From: Centropus unirufus
Lineage: Eukaryota; Chordata; Aves; Cuculiformes; Centropidae
Direction: 5' to 3'
NCBI GenBank assembly: GCA_013397695.1
Contig: VYZI01000012.1
Coordinates: 3,707,549 to 3,771,548, forward strand
DNA length: 64,000 nucleotides
The notes beneath the pieces were generated by a model, which was given only the letters and a program-made list of their open reading frames with translations, had not been told where the DNA came from and did no database searches. Of the stretch, positions 50,601 through 59,904 are shown in pieces (position 1 is the stretch's first letter; each line of letters opens with the position of its first letter). The position numbers and the translations under genes were made by a program.

Positions 50601-51973
50601 AGAGCTACAGAAGCCCCTGGTTGCCTGGCCATTGTATGAGTGATTACATGAACCATTTCCGAAGCAGGTTTAGACCGCTTTGTCTGCCATTTCCCTGTGG
50701 TCTGCACCAGCTCCCTCTACGCAAGCAGTGGGCAGTTTTTTCCCAGGAGTGCTTTAGACAGATGAAGCATAAACACCAAAATGTGCAGGGTCACAGGTGC
50801 AAAGTGTAAGATGACACTAACCAACCTGTCCACGATACAAAAAATAGTCAGAAAGGCTATTTTCAGGTATCTTCTCAAGAAACAGGCAAGTTTTGCTGTA
50901 CACTGTCAAACCAAGAAAACCAGATACAGCTCCATAGCATCAGGGGAGGAGGGTGGCTTTTGCCTCCTCCCCGCTCAGCTCCCAGGGCAGGAGGCACAGA
51001 GACAGGTGCCCCAAGCAGCAGCGGTCCCAGCACCTGCCCCACACCCTCTGTGAAGACATCAATAAGATAAAACAGCTGCTCTGTAAGGGATGGGAAGCCG
51101 TTTTCATGGGCCTTTTTCCTCCTCCAACATGCACCTCATGCCAATCCCTGTTTGAACTGCAGCTTAGATGCACTCCTCAGAGTCTAAAGATAGGCTTTTG
51201 GAAATTGATGTTGCGCTACCTCTGGGAGTAGCTGCAGTCCTTTTAACTCCCTCAGTTCGATACCACAGCCCTACATACACCGGGAGACAGGAAATACATG
51301 GTGGTTTGGGTTCCAGGAGTGGGAACACGCAGGTTCCTACAGCTCCCTGCACAATTTGCTTTGTCAGAGAAGGGAAACTGTGAGAAGTACTCACCCGCAC
51401 GCTGTAGGTCGTTCCCAGCTCCCGCACACTTTCACTGCTCTGTGCAAGGGTCCTGTCCTGTCTGCCCACGGGAGCGGCCTCCTCAGCCCCCCGTGCAGCA
51501 CAGTCACCCACGGGCTTTGGGACTAAGGGCAGCTTGTCCAGGTCAGGCTGTGGATAAGATGCTGAGAGGCAGCTGATCTCGGGTGAAGTTGGGCTGTTCG
51601 GGATGGTAACGCATTCAGTGAGTTTAATTCTTGGCACCTCTTTCGTCCCCAGGCAGAAGCTTTTCAACCCTGGCAGATTTGATGGGTTGGCAAGTTTAAT
51701 GTTAGCCATCCGGGGAATCAGCGTGCACAGGGATGTGCAGGTGTCCTGTGGCCCCAGGGAGACATCTTCCGTCAGCAAATCAGGGGGTGAAGAATGGGAA
51801 GAGGAGGAAGAGCCTTTGATATTTAAAGATGGGTTTTGCGTACCTTCTTCTAGGGATGTTATGGAATCATTCCTGAATCGGCTGTACTTAGCCCTGTGCA
51901 GCATTCCTGGATGTCTGAATAACCCTACATACAGGACGTGTCCACCGAGGCTCTGCAGGCTGTGTTCTCTCAT
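20513..51973 (-). CDS. SHC4: SHC4 (ShcD/RaLP), SHC-transforming adaptor protein 4, complete coding span
   Basis: SHC4 is a cytoplasmic adaptor that binds phosphorylated receptor tyrosine kinases and, once phosphorylated, recruits GRB2 to the Ras/MAPK pathway. Twelve coding exons join in frame to 628 residues; human has about 630. Order: CH2 region (1-about 185; opens MREHSLQSL, then VLYVGLFRHPGMLHRAKYSR as in human), PTB domain (about 188-350), CH1 region (about 355-520), SH2 domain (about 524-615). CH1 has GRB2-type docking motifs: YYN at Tyr376/377, YEN at Tyr425 and LFDDPCYIN at Tyr466. The SH2 has FLVRES with the phosphotyrosine-binding Arg at 547. All introns are GT/AG. The start ATG at 51973 matches the human start and has G at -3. 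A second in-frame Met at residue 24 could give a slightly shorter form. Confidence 0.97.
21410..21663 (-). CDS. SHC4: SHC4 coding exon 11 (SH2 domain)
   Basis: 254 nt, residues 493-577. It carries CYHGKLNRKAAESLLVNDGD and FLVRESTTSPGQYVLSG, the classic SH2 opening with the invariant Arg, and LLLVDPEGK. The acceptor is taattttag and the donor gtatga. Confidence 0.98.
23110..23280 (-). CDS. SHC4: SHC4 coding exon 10 (CH1, YIN motif)
   Basis: 171 nt, residues 436-492, with TDLFDDPCYINTQTLQS. This corresponds to the SHC1 Tyr317 GRB2 site and its adaptin-binding DLFDDP sequence. The acceptor is attaattgcag. The donor gtaagg is set by the phase of the next exon. Confidence 0.94.
24646..24706 (-). 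CDS. SHC4: SHC4 coding exon 9 (CH1, YEN motif)
   Basis: 61 nt, residues 416-435, with SIYENCPEDN matching human SVYENCLEQ. The acceptor is gttctacag; using the next AG four bases on would break the frame at a stop. The donor is gtatgt, phase 1. Confidence 0.9.
25984..26161 (-). CDS. SHC4: SHC4 coding exon 8 (CH1, YYN motif)
   Basis: 178 nt, residues 356-415. It contains EDHEYYNEIPGK, the tandem-tyrosine GRB2 docking site equivalent to Tyr239/240 of SHC1, then PPTGGVLDMRMKVQ. The acceptor is atattttttcag and the donor gtaagt. Confidence 0.96.
27999..28125 (-). CDS. SHC4: SHC4 coding exon 7 (PTB end)
   Basis: 127 nt with CHILECPNGMAQEVINTIGQ and AFELRFKQYLKNPS, the C-terminal helix of the PTB domain. 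The acceptor is tctttgcag and the donor gtcagc; it ends in phase 2. Confidence 0.97.
29444..29495 (-). CDS. SHC4: SHC4 coding exon 6 (PTB)
   Basis: 52 nt encoding DTTDYVAYVAKDPVNQR, identical to human as I recall it. The acceptor is ttcctacag and the donor gtatgg; it ends in phase 1. Confidence 0.97.
32582..32635 (-). CDS. SHC4: SHC4 coding exon 5 (PTB)
   Basis: 54 nt encoding IIANHHMQSISFASGGDP, identical to human as I recall it. Phase 0 at both ends; acceptor acctttcag, donor gtaagt. Confidence 0.97.
34081..34116 (+). repeat. 20-bp tandem duplication
   Basis: gacaccatcataaacaagaa at 34081-34100 is followed by a second copy of its first 16 bases at 34101-34116. Confidence 0.85.
34312..34431 (-). 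CDS. SHC4: SHC4 coding exon 4 (PTB)
   Basis: 120 nt, 40 codons, with KFLSSVLGKSNLQFSGMNIK and LTISTSSLTL, the PTB core. Phase 0 at both ends; acceptor ttttctaag, donor gtagga. Confidence 0.97.
35304..35367 (-). CDS. SHC4: SHC4 coding exon 3 (PTB)
   Basis: 64 nt encoding REAISRLCEAVSGTNGAIKK, matching human except for one or two residues. The acceptor is ctattttcag and the donor gtaaat; phase 0 at the end. Confidence 0.97.
35836..35856 (+). repeat. Poly-T run (21 T)
   Basis: A T homopolymer of 21 in the SHC4 intron between exons 3 and 2. No retroposed gene body was recognised beside it. Confidence 0.85.
39774..39830. repeat. Degenerate repeat with five CAGGTA/CACCTG E-boxes
   Basis: Within about 57 bp there are three CAGGTA and two CACCTG motifs, spaced about 10-20 bp apart, including the inverted repeat atcaggt-ac-acctgat. 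These match the core of ZEB/Snail repressor sites. It may equally be a decayed simple repeat. Confidence 0.55.
42320..42390 (-). CDS. SHC4: SHC4 coding exon 2 (PTB start)
   Basis: 71 nt encoding YMGCIEVLQSMRSLDFG, the highly conserved first strand and helix of the Shc PTB domain. The acceptor is tttccctag and the donor gtaggt; it ends in phase 2. Confidence 0.97.
42478..42546 (+). repeat. 35-bp tandem duplication
   Basis: Two nearly identical copies of a unit containing ttagtccactaagtatatgc and agaaccacagt, starting at 42481 and 42516. They lie about 90 bp upstream (in transcript sense) of the SHC4 exon 2 acceptor. Confidence 0.9.
44850..44877 (+). repeat. Heptamer repeat (gcaagga x4)
   Basis: Four perfect consecutive copies of gcaagga in SHC4 intron 1. 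Confidence 0.9.
51395..51973 (-). CDS. SHC4: SHC4 coding exon 1 (CH2 region)
   Basis: 579 nt, 193 codons, phase 0 at the gtgagt donor. It encodes the whole Ser/Pro-rich CH2 region with conserved islands GMLHRAKYSRFRN, CTLIPRMANIKLANP and FCLGTKEVPRIKL, and enters the PTB domain at its last codons. Confidence 0.96.
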
Positions 51974-52058
51974 AGCCTTGGCAATTCAGGAACTGGATAT
52001 TCTCGCATAAATTAGCCTTTGTAGATAAATTAGACGGAACTCAAGCAAGTAAAGCAAT
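51974..52058 (-). other. SHC4: SHC4 5' UTR segment upstream of the start codon
   Basis: On the minus strand, a strong acceptor (ttttctcttttatag) ends at 52059, 85 nt before the ATG. This suggests that coding exon 1 begins at 52058 and that a non-coding first exon lies in the CpG island to the right. Confidence 0.45.
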
Positions 52059-52239
52059 CTATAAAAGAGAAAACTATTATTTCTGCTGATTCCCTCTCAA
52101 GTGGTTTATTTTCCTCAATGGATGAGGCTTAAAACTGCCCGGCTACGCGGTAACTTGCAAGCAGTAATAAAAAGCAGCACACGGGAAAGCCCATCAGCAG
52201 CAGAGCCGCTATCCAAACCTGCCTTCATCCCTGCCTCAA

Positions 52240-53330
52240 GCCAGGCACTAAATCCCGCCGAGCTCCCAAGCCCCTCGGCCGTGGCATCGCGAAGCGCGGA
52301 GTCCGGGCTGCAGCGAACGCCCAAGCGCGTTCCACACAAAGCGGGGCACGGGAGCTACGACCGCAAACGCATCTTCAGAGCGGCGCGAACCCCGTGAGGC
52401 GTGCGGCTCCCCGCGTTCCCGGCATCGGCTGCCCCGGAGGAGAGGAGCATCCCGGCGCTGCTGCGGTCCTGCCCCGCGGTCCGGCGCGAATCCCGTATTT
52501 TAAGATAAACACAGCACAGCGCCGGCAGCTCCCGGTGTCAGCCCCGCTAATTCTTGCTGGAAAGTCCTTCAGCACCATAATCCAGAGAGCACCGGCTCTC
52601 CCCGCGCCTCGGGCGCCCGTTTGCCCGCAGAGGCGCGGGGCAGGAGCCGCGCAGCGCCCGAGCCGCCCCCGGCCCCGCTGCAGCCCCGGCCGCCGCCGCC
52701 GCCGCCGCTTTTATGAATGAAGTTGGGATTTTTTTTGTGAATGAGGCTCGGCGCGTGCAGGCGGGCAGCGCCGTGAATGGCGCTCGGCGGGCGGCGCGGC
52801 GCGGCGGGCCCCGGGGGGCGCCTCGCAGCCAATCGGCGCCCGCCGCGGGCTCACGCGCCCTCAGTGCGCGGGGCGGGGGGCGCTGAGGGGAGCGGGGGCG
52901 GGCGGTGCGGAAAACCCCCCAAAAAAACCCTTTTCCCGGCAGGAGCACGGGGCAGCCCTTGCGCCAGGGGAAGGACGGGCCTGACCCTGCGCCCCCCGCC
53001 TCGCTCAGCTCCGGCCGCCGGGGGGCGGGGAAGCCCCGGTGCCCGCGCCCCGGGCAGCGGGAAAAGCCAGGGTTTGTTTTACTGAAGATATGTGGGCGCT
53101 CAGCACAAGCTGCCCCCAGCTCCGCGGAGTTCGACGCCTCGGGCAGCGCGGCGGGAAGAGAAATGCAGCATCACGGGGGTCGGGCCAGGGAGGGAAAACC
53201 TGCGCCCGCCGTGCGCGGGGGCCGTGCCTCCCGCTGGGGTTCGGTGTGGAGTTCGCCTTCCCCGGAGCTGTGGCCTCTCTCCCCTCGAGGCCAGGGCTGG
53301 GGGATGAGGAGAGGCCGTGCTGCCCTGCCT
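52240..53330. promoter_or_regulatory. SHC4: CpG island, SHC4 promoter region
   Basis: CpG-dense DNA beginning about 270 bp upstream of the SHC4 start codon and densest at 52.4-53.1 kb. It includes a CCAAT box at 52829-52833 and a (GCC)6 run at 52689-52708. It is the natural promoter for SHC4 on the minus strand; no transcription start can be fixed. Confidence 0.8.
52689..52708 (+). repeat. GCC triplet repeat (six units)
   Basis: Six perfect GCC units plus GC, in the densest part of the SHC4 CpG island. It reads as GGC on the gene strand and could lie in the 5' UTR. Confidence 0.85.
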
Positions 53331-56300
53331 GGAACAGCAGGAGGAAGTCATGGCTGGAGAGCTGGAGGGACAGGGATCCATACGGCCTTGGCAGGGTTTT
53401 TCCCCTCTTGGATGAAAGCTGGTATTAATCCTAAAAGATGAAAAGTTGCCACAGTAAAGTAGGGAAAATCCCCTGCCCAGAGTCCAAAGAGGAAGCAGCT
53501 GCTCTCAATTCAACCCTTTTTGGGGGAGGATGGCTCAGTCTGCTCACAAAATGAAACCCAAAGCCACAACCTGGACCAGCCACAAGTTGGGAAGAGTGAC
53601 TGGTGTCTCATGAAGCTTTCACGATGGCTTTGGGCACAAACAGATAGAAAACGTTCAGCAGTGAGTAGCAGCACTAGTGATGGTGCACAAAGCACAGAAA
53701 CTCTTAGCCTAGACATATTTCTTTAACTTTCCCATTTCAATGCCATGCTAGAACATGCCATCAACACAGCTGGAAGAAACCGCTGGGATGGAGCGGCCAC
53801 AGTGCCCTCACAGGTGAGGAAGGTGGCCTGGAGCAGGGAGCAAGCTGTGCTCACTGTAGAGGGAATGACAAGGACCAGTGTTCAGGGAGAAGTGATGCCC
53901 TAGGCTTCTCTCTTCGGGGACCTCCCAGTTGTATCTTTTTACTGCCATGATAAACATGAAACCATTACTCCAAATTTCCTCTTCCTGAGCAATCAGGCCT
54001 ACAGCCCTCACAGCTTTCCTCTGAGCACGCAGCAAGGGTTTTCCTGCCTTACAGCAGCTCCTCAGCGTAGATGACAGCACCAGGGTGGCTTCCCATGCCT
54101 TGGCTCAGGTAGAGAGTAGTTCATGGCCACACACTGCCTCTAGCCCCTGCTGGTCCTTATCTAGGCCCTCTCACCAGCTGCTTCAGGAAGTTTTAAATCA
54201 ACTTCCCAGGCAGCAGTTTGAGCCTTCCTTATCTGTGTGAGTGAGAAAGGACCATGCAAGGGCCCTACAGGAGATGCAGTCCACACTATCCTACAGCAGC
54301 TAACAGCCTGGCGGTAAGAAGGGGTAAAAAGAACTGGCTTAAAGGGCATATAAAAAAAAATAAAGCAATTCCCTGTCCTTCACTAATCACCCAAGAGCTC
54401 ATTCCCAAACCCTACAACACCTGCTGCCCCATGGCTGAAGCACTGTCACCCTCCCTGGGTGCTGGATAGGGGCTCAGGGATGGGGGGGACACAACCACAT
54501 GGTATTTCCTAGCGAGGTGAGGGAGTACATGAACTGGCACCTCTTGGCTCACGCACACCAGCGAGTGCAGTTACGGTGTAGGTGGTGAAGAATAGCTGGT
54601 GTTTTACAGCAAGTTCCAGAGAAAAATGCAGTTGAGACAAGCTCTGTTTTCAGCAGCAATCAAGAAATACAAGCTCAAGAGCAGAGCACAGCAAAGAGCA
54701 GCATTGTCCAAGGAATATCAACCATTGCAGGAAGGGGGAGGAGAGACAAGAATGCCATGCCTTTGCAAATTAAAAAGCTTTTTTTCTCAAGGCTAAAAAC
54801 AAGATTTCTGTTTAAGATACTCGGAAATCGGCTTCTAACCAGCACAGAGAACAAAGCTCCTTTAAGCACTTCTGAAACTGAGCCTACAAGCCTTGTGTAC
54901 CACCTGAAAGGAGCCTATGTTTCTTGCTCACAGCTCAAGTTCCCAGTTGCCTGCGGTGCTCAGGGCATGGGAAGCTGCCCCAGCTTGCTGCCCACCCACC
55001 ACCTGCTGCCCCAGCAAGACGCAGGGAAAAGCTATTTTGCCCCTCTCAGGGCTGCTGACGTTCCCTCAGGCTACGCGTGCTTTTCTGGTGCACAGTTATG
55101 AACTGAAGCTTCCCTTGGTAGCTTCATCACCAGACCCATGGCCCCCAAACCCTCCATCACAGCTTGTTTACAGCTCAAAGCAGTCTCTCAGCCTCAAATA
55201 TGCTGCATGAAAAGTTGCTGTGCGCAGCCCCCAGTCATGTGTTGCCGAAGCTCCCGGTGCCTGTGGCAGGTAGGATGGTATCGATGGGGCAGCACTGTTA
55301 CCCAGGAGTGCGAGCAAGCTGCTCGCCAGCTACAGGCGCCTCTAGCAACCCTTTCAAACTGCTGCAGAGGAGGCAGCGAGCAGCGGGAAGGGGCAGTGCC
55401 AGGTTAGAACCCCTGGGACTGACACCAAGTCGATTGGGGTCTGGGGGACCACAGCTCTGTCAGGCACTAACACCAGTGTGCCACGCTCCCCTCGCAGCAC
55501 GGGGGGCAGGGAAGGCAGATGCCAGCATCTGGGCACACGGTGCTCGCTGGCAACAGGAGGGCTCAAGGCAAACTGGGGACCAATGTAGGAGGAGGGCAGG
55601 CAGCTCAGCAGCCTTGTGTAAAGCACGGGGAGCAAGGCTGTCACTCACCCGCAGAGCACACCTGAAACGCAGCTGCACTCCTGCAGAGGAAGCTGTGACA
55701 TGCTTCTTGCAACTGGCACGACAGAGCTCAGCGTTTCTGTTGGCGTTCAGAGTAAACGGGGGATTTTTTTTTTGCTATATAAATAGCAACAGCAGAATGA
55801 AATCACGCCAAGGTGCGCTGAGCTGATCTGCCTTCCTGTCTCATTGCCATGCCTGGCTGATGCTGGCAGAAATCAGCAAAGTGTTCCAGAACAGCACGAA
55901 AACCCCACAATCTAACATGGTGGCAGGGACCTGTGGGGAGCTCTGGAGCATCCTCGTTTGCTCTAGCAGAAATCCTGCACAGCTACTGTTTCATTTCAAT
56001 GGAGAGAAATTAATTTTCCTGTGTCTTGAATCTCTCTCACTGTTTTACCTCCTAGGGACACCTTGTCCTTGCTCTGAATGAGTTAAATCACGGCACATTC
56101 AGCCACTGCACAACCTCCTACTTTTTAGGAGAGTCAGAGGAGGCTGCAGGGGCTGAAGATGCAGAGCCAAGAGCTGATGTGGTTGAGGAAGACAGAGGCA
56201 TGGCTGCCACCATGATCCTGGACACAAAAGTCAGGGATTTAGGCTGTCATTGCTTTTCTCCTGCTCTAGCTCAGAAGGACCCAACAGCCCTGATCCCAGA

Positions 56301-59300
56301 GAACATCCCAGGGGTATTTACAGACAAAGTTGCAATTTTCCTTCTTGGGCACCACGTTGTGTTTAACTCAGCCCAGTTTAACCATTCACAGCAACGTTAC
56401 TTTGCCTAAAACCATAGCTGGAAGACAGCAAAACGCCAGTGGGATAAGATAGCAGAACTCGGATAAGACAGCAGAAGGCAGGGCTGCTCTGCATGGGCCC
56501 ATGGCACATCCCTGCAGCCGAGCCTGTGGGTGGAAGGACCCGGCACACTGAGCAACAGGGCTTAGCTGGACATGCTTTATGCTGTTCCTTTTCATCTCCT
56601 TGTCTGGCAACACCATCCCTCAAACATCTCATCCTTCAAACACTGCTGGGCGTTCCCTTTTCCACCAAGACAGCCCCATAGCATTAAGGAAGAGCACAAC
56701 GCTTGAGACTGGTGCAAGGAGCAAAAATTCAGGGTCCAAAGGTTGCTCAGCAGCCAGAACAAAGCCAGCCCTTGCCGCTCTGAGTGCAAAGATAAAGCCC
56801 ATGTGCCTCAGCTGTCAGCAGCACTTGTGATGAGGTGAGAGCGGAACAGAGGAGAGCAAAGCTTGGGCAGCGGTACCACAGCTGTCCTTTCTGTGAGGAG
56901 GAAGGTGCCAGCCCCTGCCGGCTTGACAAGGACATACTAAACACAGAGCTACAGTCAGAGCCACTGCAAGCCACCAGGAAACAACGCACAGTCCTAACCA
57001 GTGCTTTCTGAAAGGAAATCTGCATCCCAAGAGCCCAAAGATACCTTCAGTAGCATTTACTGGCCCTGCTTCAGAACTTCTTGCAGGGAGGCCGAATGGC
57101 TGTGAGCAAAACCCAGCACCACGTGCTGTTTGTTGTCCAGCGAAGTGCTGAAAGCAACAGCAGATGAAGCATCTCCTGCCTGGCTCTGGCTGAGCACCAC
57201 CCCACAGCAGAGGGATACAAGCAGCCAAAGATTCCTCTCTGCAGAATTATCCACTACGTGAAACAACAACTGCAACAGCACCACTAAGCTACAGTCAGCT
57301 CCAAGGGAAGCTGGAAGCAGTGGCATCACACGACTTGGTATCCGCATGGCAGCAGGCAGGGAGCATCCTTTCTGCAATTTAGCTTAAACCTGTGTTTTTG
57401 CAGGGCAATCCACAAATAGAAAGAATAAAGCCTGTAGAGTTGAACTTCTCCCAGTGGCTCCTCTGCTGTGCAGAGACCCAAGGAAACACTGAAGGATGCA
57501 CCCTCGAATGCCTGCCTTTAACTCGGCTGTAGTACATCAGAAAGGAAACTGCAATATCAGGACACTCTTGATTGCTTTATTTCTGTTAATTTGCTCTCTT
57601 CCTCTACGATCAACACTCCTCCCTAAAGGATGTTTTGCAAGAGCTTCTTCCAGTAGTTGCTACCCACAGCTTTGCCCAACACCCTCACCTCTCCAGCGCT
57701 CACCTCCTCCTCCTCAAGGCAGTCGATGGCAGAATGGGTGCTTACATTTTCCACTTCAGCTGGAAGATCCCTAAGAGTTTGAAACATCACTCCCAGGGGA
57801 GAATCCATCTGAAAATACACACTTCCCATGCTTGAAGCGCATCATGAAGAGCATAATGCTCTAACTAACTCACCTTTAGGGTTTGTCTCCCAAAATCCAC
57901 CACCCAGGAGCAGAACTTTCAATGCAGTTTTTCTTTGCTAACGTACAATCCCCCACTCCCGAGTGGGGATATTCATTGTCGCTTTATGACACTGCAAGAA
58001 ACGAGAAATCTACTGCACAGGGACAAAGCTTCCTAGAAGCACGGTTGGTTTAAATTTAGTGTGGCCACACATTGGCTTTCCCTATAAACACAGGCCGAGC
58101 TGCTGCCCGTGTGCCCGGTGCAACCACAGCCTCCGGGGGAACCTGAGCACAAACAGAGCTGCCATGCAGAAAAATGCAGGAAATGCAGTTTACTCCGTGC
58201 CCCCTCTCTCTCCCATTGCCCTTTATATAACAGCAAGCCTGTTATCAGTTACATGGTTACTAAATTCCTCTTTACTCATTAAAGCACTGTCCTTGGAAAA
58301 CAACAGAGAAAGATAGCTGGGCGTTCCAGATGGACACCCACACACATCCGCCTGGCAAGGGAGCGCTCCCCAAGCACCAGTGGAAAACCAGGATCCAGCA
58401 GCAACAAGCATAGTAGAGGCTTGTAGCAGTTGCCAAGAAGCACATTCCAGTTCAGTTTTCCCTGCATTTAATACTGTTTGCTAACTCAATAGAAGACCCC
58501 AGAAGGTAAACAGGCTTCAGTTACATCTCCTTTAGGGCTTCTGGTGGCTTTTTTTTTTTTAAGCAAATGGAACAAAACATTTTTTTAATAAAATCTGTTA
58601 CAGCCACCCCCGACTTCTACACACAGTAATTCTAAAAACCTGAGAGCAAATCCAAGGAGCTCTTTCTGTTGCATAGTGTCACTTGACTGCTGGGGATCTC
58701 TCCACATATCACGGACTTGCAGGTTCCCAAACTCCCAGTCCAGCCAGTATAAACCTGGTACTTGAGAGCTCAGGCTGCTCACAGAACACAAGCAGGGACC
58801 GTGCTGCTCGGAGGAACTTCAGTGCGGAAATTGCTCCTGCAATGGCTTCCTGGTGCTTCTCCTGTGTGCACAAGCAACGCAACCACCAAGGGTCACCTGT
58901 GGGGTTACATAAAAAATTCTCAGAGGCAAGGAACTTTCCTCAGGGGAAACACAAAGCAGTTGGCATTTTTAAATGGTGAAGAAGCAGGAAAAATAATTTT
59001 GGGGCAATTAATTTTCTTGTCACTTCCACAGTGCAAATCGCATGGTGCCACCTACTTTTTTTTGTACTCACCAGTTTCTATCAGGTTGAGAAGATGCAAA
59101 ACCCAGATGCGAGGAGTAATTTTGACAGCAACTGATAGCGCCTACAAGGTAAGGTGCTGTCAACACAAGACAACTGCAATAACAAATGAAACATGAAGTT
59201 AAGGCACAGAAATAGAAAAGGCAAAATTACAGGATGAAGCTGTATCCTTTTGGAATTGCTACAAATATTCTCACGTGGGAGTTGCAAAACCAGCTAATGA

Positions 59301-59904
59301 CACCATTACTAGAGCCACGGAAGCATGAGCAGATACCAGTGAGTCACTGGAGAACAGGAGACAACACACCGAGAACTGGGTGTTATTTTCCAAAGGTGAC
59401 TTCGTGCATAAAGGAGCTCAACCTGAATTCTCACACATTGGCAGCAGGCCAGAATTCCTAGGTTTTGGAGGTGCCTGGGGTTATTCTTACTCATTTGCTC
59501 TTAATAAAATGTTATTTCCACCTCGATAACCTGGACCCCAGTACAGCCCTGCTCTCTCTGGGGGACGGCCGGTTTTTCTACGTAACATTTTTCTGGTCAT
59601 CGCCGAGATCGTGCAGGACAACAGGGACGTGGACTCCACAATGTAAAAAAATCCTCACCTAATCCCGGTTTCCTCTTGAGCCTCTCTACCAGAGATATTC
59701 CAGCCTAAATGCCTGGAGGGGCCCAGGGTACCACCAGCCAGAGGCGAGGAGCCACCACACGGCTCCTCCACCCTGTGGCCAAGTGCGGTGTGACACACAC
59801 CTCCAGCTCCTGCAGTGCCGGGGCAGCATTTGCAAACACAAACTCCGGGTAAAGTAGTTGCAAGAATAAGAATATATAACAGGAATATCACAGTCTTAAA
59901 GCCA
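53331..59904. other. Intergenic DNA between SHC4 promoter and SECISBP2L 3' end
   Basis: About 6.5 kb in which I recognise no exon, RNA gene or transposon. The mammalian gene EID1, located in this syntenic block in human, is not apparent. AATAAA motifs on the plus strand at about 58587 and 59505 have no recognisable upstream gene. Confidence 0.6.

Larger units (their letters stand above)
42391..51394 (-). other. SHC4: SHC4 intron 1 (between coding exons 1 and 2)
   Basis: About 9 kb. It contains a 35-bp tandem duplication (42478-42546), a heptamer repeat (44850-44877) and a short (TA)n at 47918-47932. The stretch 44.7-50 kb is moderately GC-rich and gives several open frames on both strands, none with recognisable similarity. 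Confidence 0.6.

Noticed and set aside
52394..53441. Several 70-180 codon open frames on both strands in the SHC4 CpG island
   Set aside because: Stop-poor CpG-rich sequence; Ala/Arg/Pro/Gly-rich peptides typical of shadow frames.
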